From positions 1 to 46,547 of the forward strand of contig CAKZMG010000211.1 of assembly GCA_937128235.1 (NCBI GenBank): a DNA stretch of 46,547 nucleotides, in the 5' to 3' direction. This document shows, one piece after another, positions 1-8,700 of the stretch. The stretch comes from an uncultured Verrucomicrobiales bacterium. GTDB lineage: Bacteria > Verrucomicrobiota > Verrucomicrobiia > Verrucomicrobiales > Akkermansiaceae. Every line of letters begins with the position of its first letter. Position 1 is the stretch's first letter. A program made the position numbers and the translations under genes. The notes beneath the pieces are model-generated. The model saw only the letters and a list, made by a program, of their open reading frames with translations. It had not been told where the DNA came from and searched no databases.

Positions 1-2736
1 TGCTACTTCCCTATGCGTATAGACAACTCAGGCGGCTCTCAAGTCTGGGTGCCAAAAGATTCAAAATGGGGGCTGAATTCAGGCGAACTCATCCACCTGT
101 CATATGGTCAAAGCTCGCTCTACCGCGTCTTGAAGCAAGAAGTAGATGGCACGATGCAAGGTGGAGTAGTCCGCATTCCGGTGTCATTTGAGTCATCTGC
201 TATGCGCGCGAGATACCATCAAGACGGATCACTCTACGTGCTGGGATTCCGTGGCTGGCAGACGAATGCGGCTAAGGAACAAGGATTCCATAGAGTCCGC
301 TACACAGGTAAATCTATCACTATTCCTGATGATCTGAAGGTGACTGATAAGGGGATTTATATCAGATTTGAGAAGGAGCTAGATGCTACAACAGCAGCTG
401 ATCGTTTTGCATTTAAAATAGAGCGCTGGAAATACATTCGTTCTAAGCAATATGGGTCAGGAGAATTTTCAATCGATAATCCAGATCTCGAAGCTGAGAA
501 GCGCGCCCTGAAGCAAGAGAGTCAAAAACACCGTAAGCATGACACTGTAGAGGTGGCTAGCTCCACTCTTTTAAGCGATGGAAAAACTGTTTTCTTACAG
601 ATTCCAGACATGAAACCTGCAGAGCAAATGAGCATTGTTTATACTCTCAAGTTTGCAGACGGAAAAGCAGCTGAGGGTGAAATTATCAATACAGTTCACA
701 AGCTGGCTAAACATAAAGATAATTCAATTCTTAAAGAGACCACAGCCTCAGAGAAAGCTCCAAAAAATCTAAAGCCTGGACTTCACCAAGCGATAAAAGT
801 TGCAGGTAAAACTGATCACCGTATTAGCCGTCTTCCTGCTCAATATGTAGGCAAAGGTGACAATGTCTCAGACATGCTTGCGACAGGAAATGGTAGCATT
901 CCATTTGAGTCAACTTGGCAAGGTTACTTGGTGCTGAAAGAGCGCATGATACCTAAATTCCAGTTAACAGGGAAGGGAACTGCGACTCTGAAAATCAATG
1001 GCAAAGAAGTAGCGAAATTAGATGGTAAGCTCGGTGAATCTATTCAGCTAGATCCGGGTGCGCATAAATTTGAACTCCACTATAAAAGCGATGCAGATGG
1101 AACAGGAAGCATCCGCACCATGTGGCAAACTGAGACGATCAGACTACAAAGTATCCCGACAAAATACTTTCAGCATCAGACTAGCGAACATCTAACAGGA
1201 TCACTAGAGATACGTCACGGACGTGATCTAGTGATGAAGCAAAACTGTATCAAATGTCACTCCAATGACAGTAAGACAGGCTCTACACTACCTGAGCTAA
1301 AAGAAATGGGGCCGAACATGAAAGGGATAGGATCTCGCGTTAGCGATAAGTGGCTGGCTCAATGGTTAGTTTCACCACACAAGCTCAAGCCAGACACCAC
1401 GATGCCTGCATTTGTAGATGCTAGCACAAAGCAGGGTCGCAAAGATGCGGCCGACATGGCTGCCTATCTAGCATCTCTCAAAGCTGACAAATTACCAGTA
1501 GTAGAATTAAAGAATGATGATGCTAAATTAGGAGGTAATCATTTCCACAAACTGGGATGTGCTGCATGCCACAGTTTACCAGATCAAGCCTACAATGAGA
1601 CTCTTGGAACTATCCCGCTTAATAATATAAATAGCAAATACACGCCAGAAAATCTCGTTAGTTTCCTCAAGAAGCCAAACAAGCACTACTCTGCGATCAA
1701 GATGCCAGACTTCAAACTCAGCGATGATGAAGCCCGCCAACTAGCAGCCTATGTGCACACAGCCTCTGACGGAAAACAAACTGCAGCGATCAAAGTTCCA
1801 GTAAAAGGTGACGCTGCTAGAGGTAAGGATTTAATCACCCAGCACAACTGTGCATCCTGTCACGAAGGACTACCGGCAGGTGGAACTAAACTAGCAGATT
1901 TTAACACCATACTCGGCAAGTCATGGGGTGATCACGCGGGGCATGGAGCTGGAGCACCTAGGCTAAATATCACCAAAGATGATGCGAAATTGTTAGAGGC
2001 ATACCGCTTAGCGGTGGTCGGAAAGCCTGAGTCAGCAACAGCAACTCTCACAAATCAATCATCTCACGATTACTCAGAACGACAGTTCGAGGCGCTCAAC
2101 TGTGCATCCTGTCACGCGCGTGATGACCAGCCTTCACTTCTCGCTAGTCTTCATAGCAGTAGCGAGCATCTCACCAAAGGCATTCCGCAAGACGAGCATC
2201 ACAAGATAGATCAGTCTCGCCCTCACATGACCTACATCGGGGAAATGCTCCACACAGACTACCTCAGCGGAATGATAAGTGGAAAAGTCTCCGCCCGCCC
2301 GCGTCCATGGTTAGCGATGCGTATGCCTGCCTTTGAGACACGGGCAGATCTTCTTGCCCAGGGTCTCACAGCTCAGCATGGACTCGCTCCAAGCAAGCCA
2401 GATTTCGAGAATATCGATGAAGAAAAAGCCAAAGTTGGTAAAAAAATCATCGGGACCACTGGAGGGTTCGCCTGCACCATCTGTCATGCAAATGGCGATG
2501 CAAAAGCACTAGCCGCCTTCGAGGTGGAGGGTATTAATTTTGACCAAGTAGGTAACCGCCTCCGCACAGGCTTCTACCACCGCTGGATGGAGAATCCGAC
2601 TCTGATCACCCCAGATACTAAGATGCCGCGCTACACCTTGGACAACAAATCACCACTCCCAGACCACGAAAACGATGCCAATAAGCAGTTCGACTCAGTT
2701 TACGAATACCTTAAAAGCATCTCGAAAAAGAAGTAA
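1..2736 (+). CDS. Multihaem c-type cytochrome, PVC type (5' end outside window)
   Basis: The frame is open to the first base of the window, so the true start lies upstream and the N-terminus is missing. Counting from the Met codon at 13, there are five CxxCH haem-binding motifs at about residues 412, 516, 613, 697 and 821, spaced like a string of small class I cytochrome c domains. The part before the first haem (about 300-385) looks like a PA14-type or carbohydrate-binding beta domain, and the extreme N-terminus resembles the C-terminal part of the large periplasmic PVC-type haem-binding proteins. Expected role is periplasmic electron transfer, perhaps coupled to oxidation of a sugar or other organic substrate; the substrate cannot be read from sequence. 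A terminator follows the stop codon. Confidence 0.85.
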   Translation, partial: CYFPMRIDNSGGSQVWVPKDSKWGLNSGELIHLSYGQSSLYRVLKQEVDGTMQGGVVRIPVSFESSAMRARYHQDGSLYVLGFRGWQTNAAKEQGFHRVRYTGKSITIPDDLKVTDKGIYIRFEKELDATTAADRFAFKIERWKYIRSKQYGSGEFSIDNPDLEAEKRALKQESQKHRKHDTVEVASSTLLSDGKTVFLQIPDMKPAEQMSIVYTLKFADGKAAEGEIINTVHKLAKHKDNSILKETTASEKAPKNLKPGLHQAIKVAGKTDHRISRLPAQYVGKGDNVSDMLATGNGSIPFESTWQGYLVLKERMIPKFQLTGKGTATLKINGKEVAKLDGKLGESIQLDPGAHKFELHYKSDADGTGSIRTMWQTETIRLQSIPTKYFQHQTSEHLTGSLEIRHGRDLVMKQNCIKCHSNDSKTGSTLPELKEMGPNMKGIGSRVSDKWLAQWLVSPHKLKPDTTMPAFVDASTKQGRKDAADMAAYLASLKADKLPVVELKNDDAKLGGNHFHKLGCAACHSLPDQAYNETLGTIPLNNINSKYTPENLVSFLKKPNKHYSAIKMPDFKLSDDEARQLAAYVHTASDGKQTAAIKVPVKGDAARGKDLITQHNCASCHEGLPAGGTKLADFNTILGKSWGDHAGHGAGAPRLNITKDDAKLLEAYRLAVVGKPESATATLTNQSSHDYSERQFEALNCASCHARDDQPSLLASLHSSSEHLTKGIPQDEHHKIDQSRPHMTYIGEMLHTDYLSGMISGKVSARPRPWLAMRMPAFETRADLLAQGLTAQHGLAPSKPDFENIDEEKAKVGKKIIGTTGGFACTICHANGDAKALAAFEVEGINFDQVGNRLRTGFYHRWMENPTLITPDTKMPRYTLDNKSPLPDHENDANKQFDSVYEYLKSISKKK

Positions 2737-2760
2737 ACATACAGCAAACGCACTTATAGA

Positions 2761-2792
2761 AAAGGCTCATCAAGTTAATGATGAGCCTTTTT
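2761..2792. terminator. Bidirectional rho-independent terminator between cytochrome gene and glnII
   Basis: A perfect 12-bp stem (AAAGGCTCATCA / TGATGAGCCTTT) with a 6-nt loop AGTTAA is flanked by an A-run on the left and a T-run on the right. It lies between convergent genes ending at 2736 and 2815, so it can serve both. Confidence 0.85.
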
Positions 2793-2814
2793 GGTGATAA
2801 GAAAGGTAAGGAAA

Positions 2815-3828
2815 TTAAACCTTAACAGACTGGATAGTCTTGATCACGCGAGATGCGATCTTGTATGGGCAACCCTGTGAGTTTGGACGGCGGTCCTCAA
2901 GGTATCCCTTGTAAGCGTCATTTTCTACGAAGCCATGTGGCACGCGGATAGAGGCTCCGCGGTCAGCGACTCCCCATGAGAATTTATCGATCGATTGTGT
3001 CTCGTGAAGTCCTGTGAGACGCTGGTCATTGTCAGGTCCGTAAACGGCGATGTGCTCTTCGCAATTTTCCTCAAAGGCATCCATAAGCTTGAGGAAGTAG
3101 TCTTTTCCTCCAGTGTCGCGGAGGTGATCTGTAGAGAAATTACAGTGCATGCCTGAGCCGTTCCAGTCGCCATCTACTGGCTTGCAGTGATAGTTTACAT
3201 CAATAGCATACTCTTCACAGAGACGCTCTAGTAGGAAGCGCGCTACCCACATTTCGTCAGCTGCTCTGTAGGAACCTTTACCGAAAATCTGGAACTCCCA
3301 CTGACCTTTCGCAACCTCAGCATTGATGCCTTCGTGGTTGATTCCTGCAGCGAGGCAGTAGTCGAGGTGGAGGTCTGAGATCTCGCGACCAAGATCACCA
3401 ACAGCCTTGTAGCCTACGCCACAATAGTAAGGTCCCTGTGGCTCTGGGTAACCGTCTTCAGGAAAGCCGAGTGGGCGTCCATCTTGATAGAGGAAATATT
3501 CCTGCTCGAATCCGAACCATGTTCCTGGGTCATCGATCACAGTAGCGCGAGCATTTGATGGGTGCGGAGTTCCGTCTGGGAGCATCACTTCACACATCAC
3601 GAGGATGCCGTTCTGACGTGTAGGATCTTGGTAAAGAGCTACTGGCTTGAGGATACAGTCTGAGTCACCACCAGCTGCTTGCTTAGTGGATGAGCCGTCG
3701 AAGTTCCAGTCGGGAAGCTGCTCTAATGTTGGGAAATCATCGAAGTCTCTGATCATGCACTTAGTGCGGAGGTTCTGAACTGGTGTGTAACCGTCCAGCC
3801 AGATGTAATCTAGTCTATATTTAGCCAT
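2815..3828 (-). CDS. glnII: Glutamine synthetase, GSII (eukaryotic-type)
   Basis: ATP-dependent amidation of glutamate with ammonium to glutamine; the entry point of nitrogen assimilation. At 337 residues it has the short GSII length rather than the roughly 470 of bacterial GSI. Visible landmarks are the beta-grasp region with FDGSST near residue 44, the catalytic GFEQEYFL at about 105-112, the substrate-binding NGSGMHCNFS segment near 220, and DRRPNS at about 312-317. GSII enzymes are not adenylylated and no GSI adenylylation loop is seen. The ATG at 3828 follows a leader without a Shine-Dalgarno sequence. A near-consensus sigma-54 promoter lies about 40 to 56 bases upstream, fitting nitrogen control. 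Known GSII genes also occur in rhizobia and actinomycetes; I prefer glnII to glnA for the symbol. Confidence 0.95.
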   Translation of the reverse strand: MAKYRLDYIWLDGYTPVQNLRTKCMIRDFDDFPTLEQLPDWNFDGSSTKQAAGGDSDCILKPVALYQDPTRQNGILVMCEVMLPDGTPHPSNARATVIDDPGTWFGFEQEYFLYQDGRPLGFPEDGYPEPQGPYYCGVGYKAVGDLGREISDLHLDYCLAAGINHEGINAEVAKGQWEFQIFGKGSYRAADEMWVARFLLERLCEEYAIDVNYHCKPVDGDWNGSGMHCNFSTDHLRDTGGKDYFLKLMDAFEENCEEHIAVYGPDNDQRLTGLHETQSIDKFSWGVADRGASIRVPHGFVENDAYKGYLEDRRPNSQGCPYKIASRVIKTIQSVKV

Positions 3829-3867
3829 GTTGTTCGTTGTAATTTATATTGGATGTGATGTTTGATC

Positions 3868-3884
3868 AGCAGTTAGCGTGCCAA
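3868..3884 (-). promoter_or_regulatory. Sigma-54 promoter of glnII
   Basis: Reading toward glnII the sequence is TTGGCACG-CTAA-CTGCT. The -24 box TTGGCACG matches the sigma-54 consensus fully, the -12 box has one deviation (CTGC for TTGC), and GG and GC are separated by exactly 10 bases as required. Transcription would begin near 3857, about 29 bases before the ATG. I see no clear enhancer site upstream. Confidence 0.75.
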
Positions 3885-4105
3885 GATTTGAGGAAATGTG
3901 CGTAAAGATCACTCTAGCAAAATCCGTGCTTATTTCTAGCGATGGGGGAAAATGTTGTCGAGTAAGAGTTTTGCTTAAAGTGATATTTCTTAAGATTACT
4001 TGAGATTGGTGTTGCAAAATGGACAAATCTGGAGATGTTGCCCACGGAATTTTAGAAGCACTTTAAGAAGCGTCTTAAGACCAAAATTTTAAACCACAAG
4101 TAATT

Positions 4106-5929
4106 ATGACTGACAAGATAAGAAACATTGCGATCATCGCACACGTTGACCACGGCAAGACTACTCTCGTAGATAAGCTCCTGGAAGCGGGTGGAGCATA
4201 CCGTGATAACCAAGAAAAGGTAGAGCGCGCAATGGATTCGATGGATCTTGAGAAGGAAAAGGGGATTACGATCAAATCTAAAAACACTTCCATTCACTGG
4301 GAAGACTACACGATTAACATCATCGATACACCAGGACACGCAGACTTCGGTGGCGAGGTGGAGCGTGTGATGAAGATGGTGGATGGTGTTCTGCTCGTGG
4401 TGGATGCTTATGAAGGGCCACAGGCTCAGACACGTTTCGTGCTGAAAAAAGCACTCGCAGAAGGTCTCCACCCGATCGTGGTGGTGAACAAGGTGGATAG
4501 AGATTTCGCACGTCCTGAGGAAGTGCATGATATGGTGCTAGAGCTTTTCTTAGAGCTAGAGGCTTCTGAAGAGCAGTTTGAGGCACCATTCTTCTACGGA
4601 TCAGCGAAGAATGGTTTCTTTGTAGGAAATTTATCAGATGAGCATAAGGACATGCTTCCGCTTCTTCAGGGGATCGTGGACAGCGTGCCAGCACCAGAGG
4701 CAACTGCTAATGAGCCATTCCGTATGTTAGCATCTAACATTGACTGGGATAACTACGTGGGAAGAATCGCCCTCGGAAAAGTGCTCTCAGGACAAGTCCA
4801 AAAAGGCGATAGCATCTGGCTTCACAAAAAAGATGGAACGAAACAGCGTAACAAAGTCAGCCGCGTATTCGAATACGGTTCATCCGCTAGTGCTGAGTCC
4901 GCTATTGCTTCTGCTGGAAACATCGTAGGAATTGCAGGTTTTGAGGACATCGACATCGGTGAGACGCTCGCTGTTTCTGAGGATGCAGAACCATTACCAT
5001 TCGTAAACATTGACCCGCCAACAATCCAGATGCAGTTCAGCATCAACGATGGCCCCTATGCAGGTAGAGATGGTAAGCACGTGACATCACGCGCTATCCG
5101 TGACCGCCTGATGCGTGAGGTGAAGACAAATATTTCTATCGAAGTCAGCGACTCTGATAGAGCAGGCGTGTTCAATGTAGCAGCCCGTGGCGCGATGCAG
5201 ATTGCAGTTCTCGTAGAAACGATGCGTCGTGAAGGGTTCGAGGTTCTTGTTTCCAGACCAAGCGTGATCATCAAGAAAGATGAATACGGCAAGCAGCTTG
5301 AGCCGTTCGAGACTCTCTACGTAGAATGTCCAGAAGACGCGCTCGGTGGTGTGATGAAGACACTCGCTAACCGTAAAGCACGCGTAGAAAATATGGGCAT
5401 GAACGCTCACGGATCTACTCTAGAAGCAACCGTTTCGACTCGTGGACTCATTGGGTTCGAGTTCGAGCTTCTGGGTCTAACAAGTGGTCACGGCATCATG
5501 TCTCACTTATTTAAAGAGTATGCTCCATACTGCGGTGATATTTCCACCCGCTCCACTGGAACACTCATCTCAATGGCTACGGGAACAGCGATCCAATACT
5601 CACTGCTTCCGCTCGAAGACAGAGGTAAGCTTTTCATCAAGCCAGGAGACGAAGTCTATGAAGGACAAGTCATCGGTGAGAACCCACGTATGGTAGATCT
5701 GGCAGTGAATCCTATTAAAGAGAAGGCGCTCACTAACCATAGATCAGCAGGTAAAGACAACACGCAGACCCTAGCCCCACCAATCAAGATGAGTCTTGAG
5801 CGTGCGATCGAATACATCAACGCTGATGAGCTAGTAGAAGCCACGCCAAACCATCTCCGCATCCGCAAGCGTGTCCTCTGCCCACATGAGCGCAAGCGCG
5901 CAGAGAAGAGAAAAGAGCAAAATGCATAA
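4106..5929 (+). CDS. typA: Ribosome-associated translational GTPase BipA/TypA
   Basis: A 607-residue translation-factor GTPase of the EF-G/LepA superfamily that acts on the ribosome and is linked to 50S assembly and stress growth. The P-loop AHVDHGKT is at residues 12-19, DTPGH near 74-78 and NKVDR near 128-132, followed by the beta-barrel domain II, two EF-G-like alpha/beta domains and the BipA-specific C-terminal domain containing the [15 protein letters not shown] segment. Length is normal for the family. The ATG at 4106 follows CCACAAGTAATT, with no Shine-Dalgarno. It is divergent from glnII and is followed at once by a terminator, so it is probably monocistronic. Confidence 0.97.
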   Translation: MTDKIRNIAIIAHVDHGKTTLVDKLLEAGGAYRDNQEKVERAMDSMDLEKEKGITIKSKNTSIHWEDYTINIIDTPGHADFGGEVERVMKMVDGVLLVVDAYEGPQAQTRFVLKKALAEGLHPIVVVNKVDRDFARPEEVHDMVLELFLELEASEEQFEAPFFYGSAKNGFFVGNLSDEHKDMLPLLQGIVDSVPAPEATANEPFRMLASNIDWDNYVGRIALGKVLSGQVQKGDSIWLHKKDGTKQRNKVSRVFEYGSSASAESAIASAGNIVGIAGFEDIDIGETLAVSEDAEPLPFVNIDPPTIQMQFSINDGPYAGRDGKHVTSRAIRDRLMREVKTNISIEVSDSDRAGVFNVAARGAMQIAVLVETMRREGFEVLVSRPSVIIKKDEYGKQLEPFETLYVECPEDALGGVMKTLANRKARVENMGMNAHGSTLEATVSTRGLIGFEFELLGLTSGHGIMSHLFKEYAPYCGDISTRSTGTLISMATGTAIQYSLLPLEDRGKLFIKPGDEVYEGQVIGENPRMVDLAVNPIKEKALTNHRSAGKDNTQTLAPPIKMSLERAIEYINADELVEATPNHLRIRKRVLCPHERKRAEKRKEQNA

Positions 5930-5935
5930 AAAATG

Positions 5936-5965
5936 CTCTAACAGAATGATCTGTTAGAGGGTTTT
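5936..5965 (+). terminator. typA terminator built from an inverted pair of CTCTAACAGA
   Basis: CTCTAACAGA at 5936-5945 and its exact reverse complement TCTGTTAGAG at 5950-5959 form a 10-bp stem with an ATGA loop, starting 7 bases after the typA stop. A short T-run follows (GGGTTTTG). The stem word is over-represented in the window; see findings. Confidence 0.7.
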
Positions 5966-5990
5966 GAGTAGTGCTTCTATGTTAGCTATA

Positions 5991-6431
5991 CTACTCGATG
6001 CCAAGGATCTTCTTCAGGCGCTTACCGGGTTTTTCCCACGGTGCCTGAGGAGAGGTTCCTCCGTAGCCCCACTTGTGTGTGAAGGGAACCCCCTTGAGTT
6101 CGCCCTTGGGATAGGCAATGCCTGTGGCATTAAATAACACGAAGCCATCACCCTGAATCCGGTCAATCTTGGTGAGTGTGATTTTAGTGCCTGCTGGCAA
6201 TATATGTGTTCGCTCCATGCCTTTGTGCTTCGCATAGCGTCTGCCATGCTTTACCAGTAGGCTTTTATTCTTCCCTACAAGAATATCGAATTTATTGACG
6301 AGAGTCGTATTCGTCTCCATGTACTTTGCAACAACCTCCTTTTCTGAAACATTGGTTGCTTTTCCAATAGGGTTTGCACAAGCCTGCAGTTGGCAGATCG
6401 AAGCGATGATTAGGTAGTGTTTTATTTTCAT
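5991..6431 (-). CDS. Small lipoprotein of unknown function
   Basis: 146 residues. The N-terminus MKIKHYLIIASICQLQAC is a short signal with a candidate lipobox LQAC, cysteine at residue 18; Gln at the -2 position is not the commonest, so lipidation is probable rather than certain. The remainder is basic and soluble, rich in Lys/Gly, with a Trp-Gly-Tyr-Gly-Gly segment and a Pro-rich tail. I do not recognise a family. It runs convergent with typA and lies downstream of dxs on the same strand, separated by 96 bases. The reading frame has a plausible signal peptide and normal codon use, which supports a real gene. Confidence 0.65.
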   Translation of the reverse strand: MKIKHYLIIASICQLQACANPIGKATNVSEKEVVAKYMETNTTLVNKFDILVGKNKSLLVKHGRRYAKHKGMERTHILPAGTKITLTKIDRIQGDGFVLFNATGIAYPKGELKGVPFTHKWGYGGTSPQAPWEKPGKRLKKILGIE

Positions 6432-6527
6432 CTCACACGGAGATTAAAAAAAAATCAATTAACAAGCAAATTGAATAGATTGATGTCATCATCAATTAAA
6501 CTGATAATCGAGCGACTCGGTGTTATT

Positions 6528-8408
6528 CTAGAGATGTCGTTGCACTAGAGTGACGGCATTTTCTGTCGTGAGACCGTGTTTCTCTCTGAGGACATCCACT
6601 TTACCGTGCTCTACAAATTCATCTGGCCAGCCAATGCGCTCGACTGGTGTGTGGATGCCTGCGGTGTGCAGTAGTTCGATGATGCTAGCCCCAAATCCAT
6701 GCATGAGGACGTGATCCTCGAAAGTGCAGACGACTTTACATTTCTGGGCATACTCGGTGATGAGTTTTGCATCGAGAGGCTTGATCCAGCGAGGATTGAT
6801 GAGCGCTACTGAGTAACCCAGAGCCTCAAGTTTGGCTTTGGTTTCGACAGCCATTTCGAACAGGTGACCGAGTCCGATGAGGCAGATGTCTGATCCGTCT
6901 GCTACGAGTTCTGCTTCTCCGATGGTGAGAGTTTCTGGTGTGGCTTTAGGCTTGGCTCCTAGGCCCGCACCACGAGGGAAACGAATGCAGCTCGGACCTT
7001 CATTGTAGCCAGCCATGGTGTGGAGCATGTCCACAAATTCGTCTTCATCCTTTGGCTGCATGTGAATGAGACCTGGCACGTGACGGAGGTATCCGATGTC
7101 GAATAGCCCGTGGTGTGTAGGGCCATCGTCACCACTGAGACCTGCGCGATCCATGCAGAGTCTTACAGGTAAGTTTTGGAGCGCGATGTCATGGATGATC
7201 ATGTCATAGGCGCGCTGCATGAACGTGGAGTAGATTGCCAAGAAAGGCTTGTAACCCTCACATGCGTGTCCACACGCAAACAGTGCGGCATGTTCCTCTG
7301 CAATGCCTACATCGAAGTAGCGCTCATTGAGTTCTTCTTTGAAGATGTCTAGCTTGGTTCCACCTGGCATGGCTGCGGTGATGGCGGTGATTTTCTCATC
7401 CGCCTTTGCCATATCGGTGAGAGTGCGACCAAAAATTTCTGAAAAAGTAGGGAGTGAAGCTGCTGCGGTAGAGCCGTCTTCTTGTTTGTATGGTCCCAGT
7501 CCATGGAACTTACCGGGGTTATCTAGGGCTGGGGTGTAGCCTTTGCCTTTTTCAGTGATGGCGTGGAGTATTACTGGTTCGTCTTGCTCCTTAAGATACT
7601 CGAAAGTGTCGATCAGGGAATTAACATCGTGTCCCTTCACTGGACCGTAATAACGGATGCCGAAGTTCTCAAAGAGGACATTCTCAGAGAAGAGGTTTTT
7701 AGCTCCTTGCTCCACTTTGTGGGCAAGTTTACGGATGCCGCTTCCTGCAAATTTCTCTAACAGATCGGCAGATTTCTTTCTAACAGATGAATATGTGGGG
7801 CTAGTCTGGAGGCTATTGAAATAGCGTGAAATAGCTCCTACGTTTTTATCGATCGACCATTCGTTATCGTTCAGAACGACAATGAATTTCTTTGTCGTGT
7901 CATTGATATTATTAAGAGCTTCTAGTGTTGGACCACAGGTAAAAGCTGCGTCACCAGCGAAGGCGATGACGTGGTTGTCTCCGCCGGCGAGGTCTCTGGC
8001 AGATGCCATGCCTAGTGCGGATGATAGAGCTGTGCCCGCGTGCCCAGCTCCGTAACAATCATGTTCAGATTCTGTTCTAAGTAGAAAACCATTCAACCCT
8101 TCGTAGGTTCTAATGGTGTGGATTTCTTCAGCTCTGCCAGTAAGCATTTTATGCACGTAGCCCTGGTGTGATACATCAAATGTCATCTTATCAGCCGGGC
8201 TATCGAACACGTAGTGCATAGCGATACATAGCTCTACGACACCGAGATTAGGGCCTAAGTGCCCACCTGTGACAGAGAGACGCGTGATCAGAACTTCCCG
8301 GATTTCTTCAGCAAGCAACGGCAGGTCTGTGCGGTTGAGCTTCTTGAGATCCTCGGGGGATTTGATAGTCTTAAGGAGACGTGGTAATTCAGAAGAGTCG
8401 GATTTCAT
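6528..8408 (-). CDS. dxs: 1-deoxy-D-xylulose-5-phosphate synthase
   Basis: Thiamine-diphosphate enzyme that condenses pyruvate and glyceraldehyde 3-phosphate, the first step of the MEP isoprenoid pathway. Landmarks in order: GGHLGPNLGVVEL near the N-terminus, DVSHQGYVHKML, the ThDP-Mg region GDAAFTCG with LNDNEWSI, the transketolase domain with FDVGIAEEHAALFACG and RAGLSGDDGPTHHG, and the C-terminal domain with GFGASIIELL. The frame is open back to 8549, but that extension lies inside xseB and resembles nothing; the ATG at 8408 gives MKSDSSELPRLL and 626 residues, the normal DXS size. It overlaps the end of xseB by 20 bases, implying co-transcription and coupling. One copy of the GGTAAGTTTT word lies at 7168-7177. 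Confidence 0.96.
   Translation of the reverse strand: MKSDSSELPRLLKTIKSPEDLKKLNRTDLPLLAEEIREVLITRLSVTGGHLGPNLGVVELCIAMHYVFDSPADKMTFDVSHQGYVHKMLTGRAEEIHTIRTYEGLNGFLLRTESEHDCYGAGHAGTALSSALGMASARDLAGGDNHVIAFAGDAAFTCGPTLEALNNINDTTKKFIVVLNDNEWSIDKNVGAISRYFNSLQTSPTYSSVRKKSADLLEKFAGSGIRKLAHKVEQGAKNLFSENVLFENFGIRYYGPVKGHDVNSLIDTFEYLKEQDEPVILHAITEKGKGYTPALDNPGKFHGLGPYKQEDGSTAAASLPTFSEIFGRTLTDMAKADEKITAITAAMPGGTKLDIFKEELNERYFDVGIAEEHAALFACGHACEGYKPFLAIYSTFMQRAYDMIIHDIALQNLPVRLCMDRAGLSGDDGPTHHGLFDIGYLRHVPGLIHMQPKDEDEFVDMLHTMAGYNEGPSCIRFPRGAGLGAKPKATPETLTIGEAELVADGSDICLIGLGHLFEMAVETKAKLEALGYSVALINPRWIKPLDAKLITEYAQKCKVVCTFEDHVLMHGFGASIIELLHTAGIHTPVERIGWPDEFVEHGKVDVLREKHGLTTENAVTLVQRHL
7168..7177 (+). repeat. 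Dispersed word GGTAAGTTTT, copy 1 (in dxs)
   Basis: Exact 10-mer, preceded by ACA. In the dxs frame (opposite strand) it encodes N-L-P. Confidence 0.7.
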
Positions 8409-8658
8409 CGTCGTCGTTGCTTGGTGATTGGGGGGTGTTGGCTGTTTTGCCTTCTGCTTTGTTGGCGATTGTTTCGAGTCTTTTCTTAGCAGAGGTGAGG
8501 AATGCCTCACAATCTTTGTGAAGTTTGGCACCTCTCTCAAATTTATCAACTAGTTCTTTAAGTGGAAGCTGGTCTTCTTCCATGGAGACCACGATGTCTT
8601 CAAGCTCAGTTACAGCTTTTTCAAAAGTGAACTCATTAGTGGATGATTTTTTTGGCAT
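8389..8658 (-). CDS. xseB: Exodeoxyribonuclease VII small subunit
   Basis: 89 residues with the typical XseB helical pair: FEKAVTELEDIVVSMEEDQLPLKE followed by a segment ending in CEAFLTSAKKRLETI; the acidic tail runs into dxs. It partners XseA in a nuclease that degrades single-stranded DNA; no xseA is seen in the window. Placement directly upstream of dxs is common in bacteria, where xseB, ispA and dxs often cluster. Here ispA is absent. The ATG at 8658 has no Shine-Dalgarno. Confidence 0.93.
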   Translation of the reverse strand: MPKKSSTNEFTFEKAVTELEDIVVSMEEDQLPLKELVDKFERGAKLHKDCEAFLTSAKKRLETIANKAEGKTANTPQSPSNDDDEIRLF

Positions 8659-8700
8659 AATTGATATCAGTTAATAGTGCTTTGCAGTTAGTATTGAGCG

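Noticed and set aside
3844-4026. 60-codon frame in the glnII-typA gap
   Set aside because: Covers the sigma-54 promoter, no protein-like composition; better explained as noncoding DNA.
4052-4528. 158-codon open frame antisense to typA
   Set aside because: Shadow of a highly conserved GTPase gene; composition rich in Cys/His is typical of an antisense frame.
6479-6496. Inverted repeat ATTGATG-TCAT-CATCAAT downstream of dxs
   Set aside because: A 7-bp AT-rich stem without a following T-run in the direction of dxs; too weak to call a terminator.
6528-8549. 673-residue version of Dxs
   Set aside because: The extra 47 residues are out-of-frame xseB sequence; ATG at 8408 gives the normal N-terminus.
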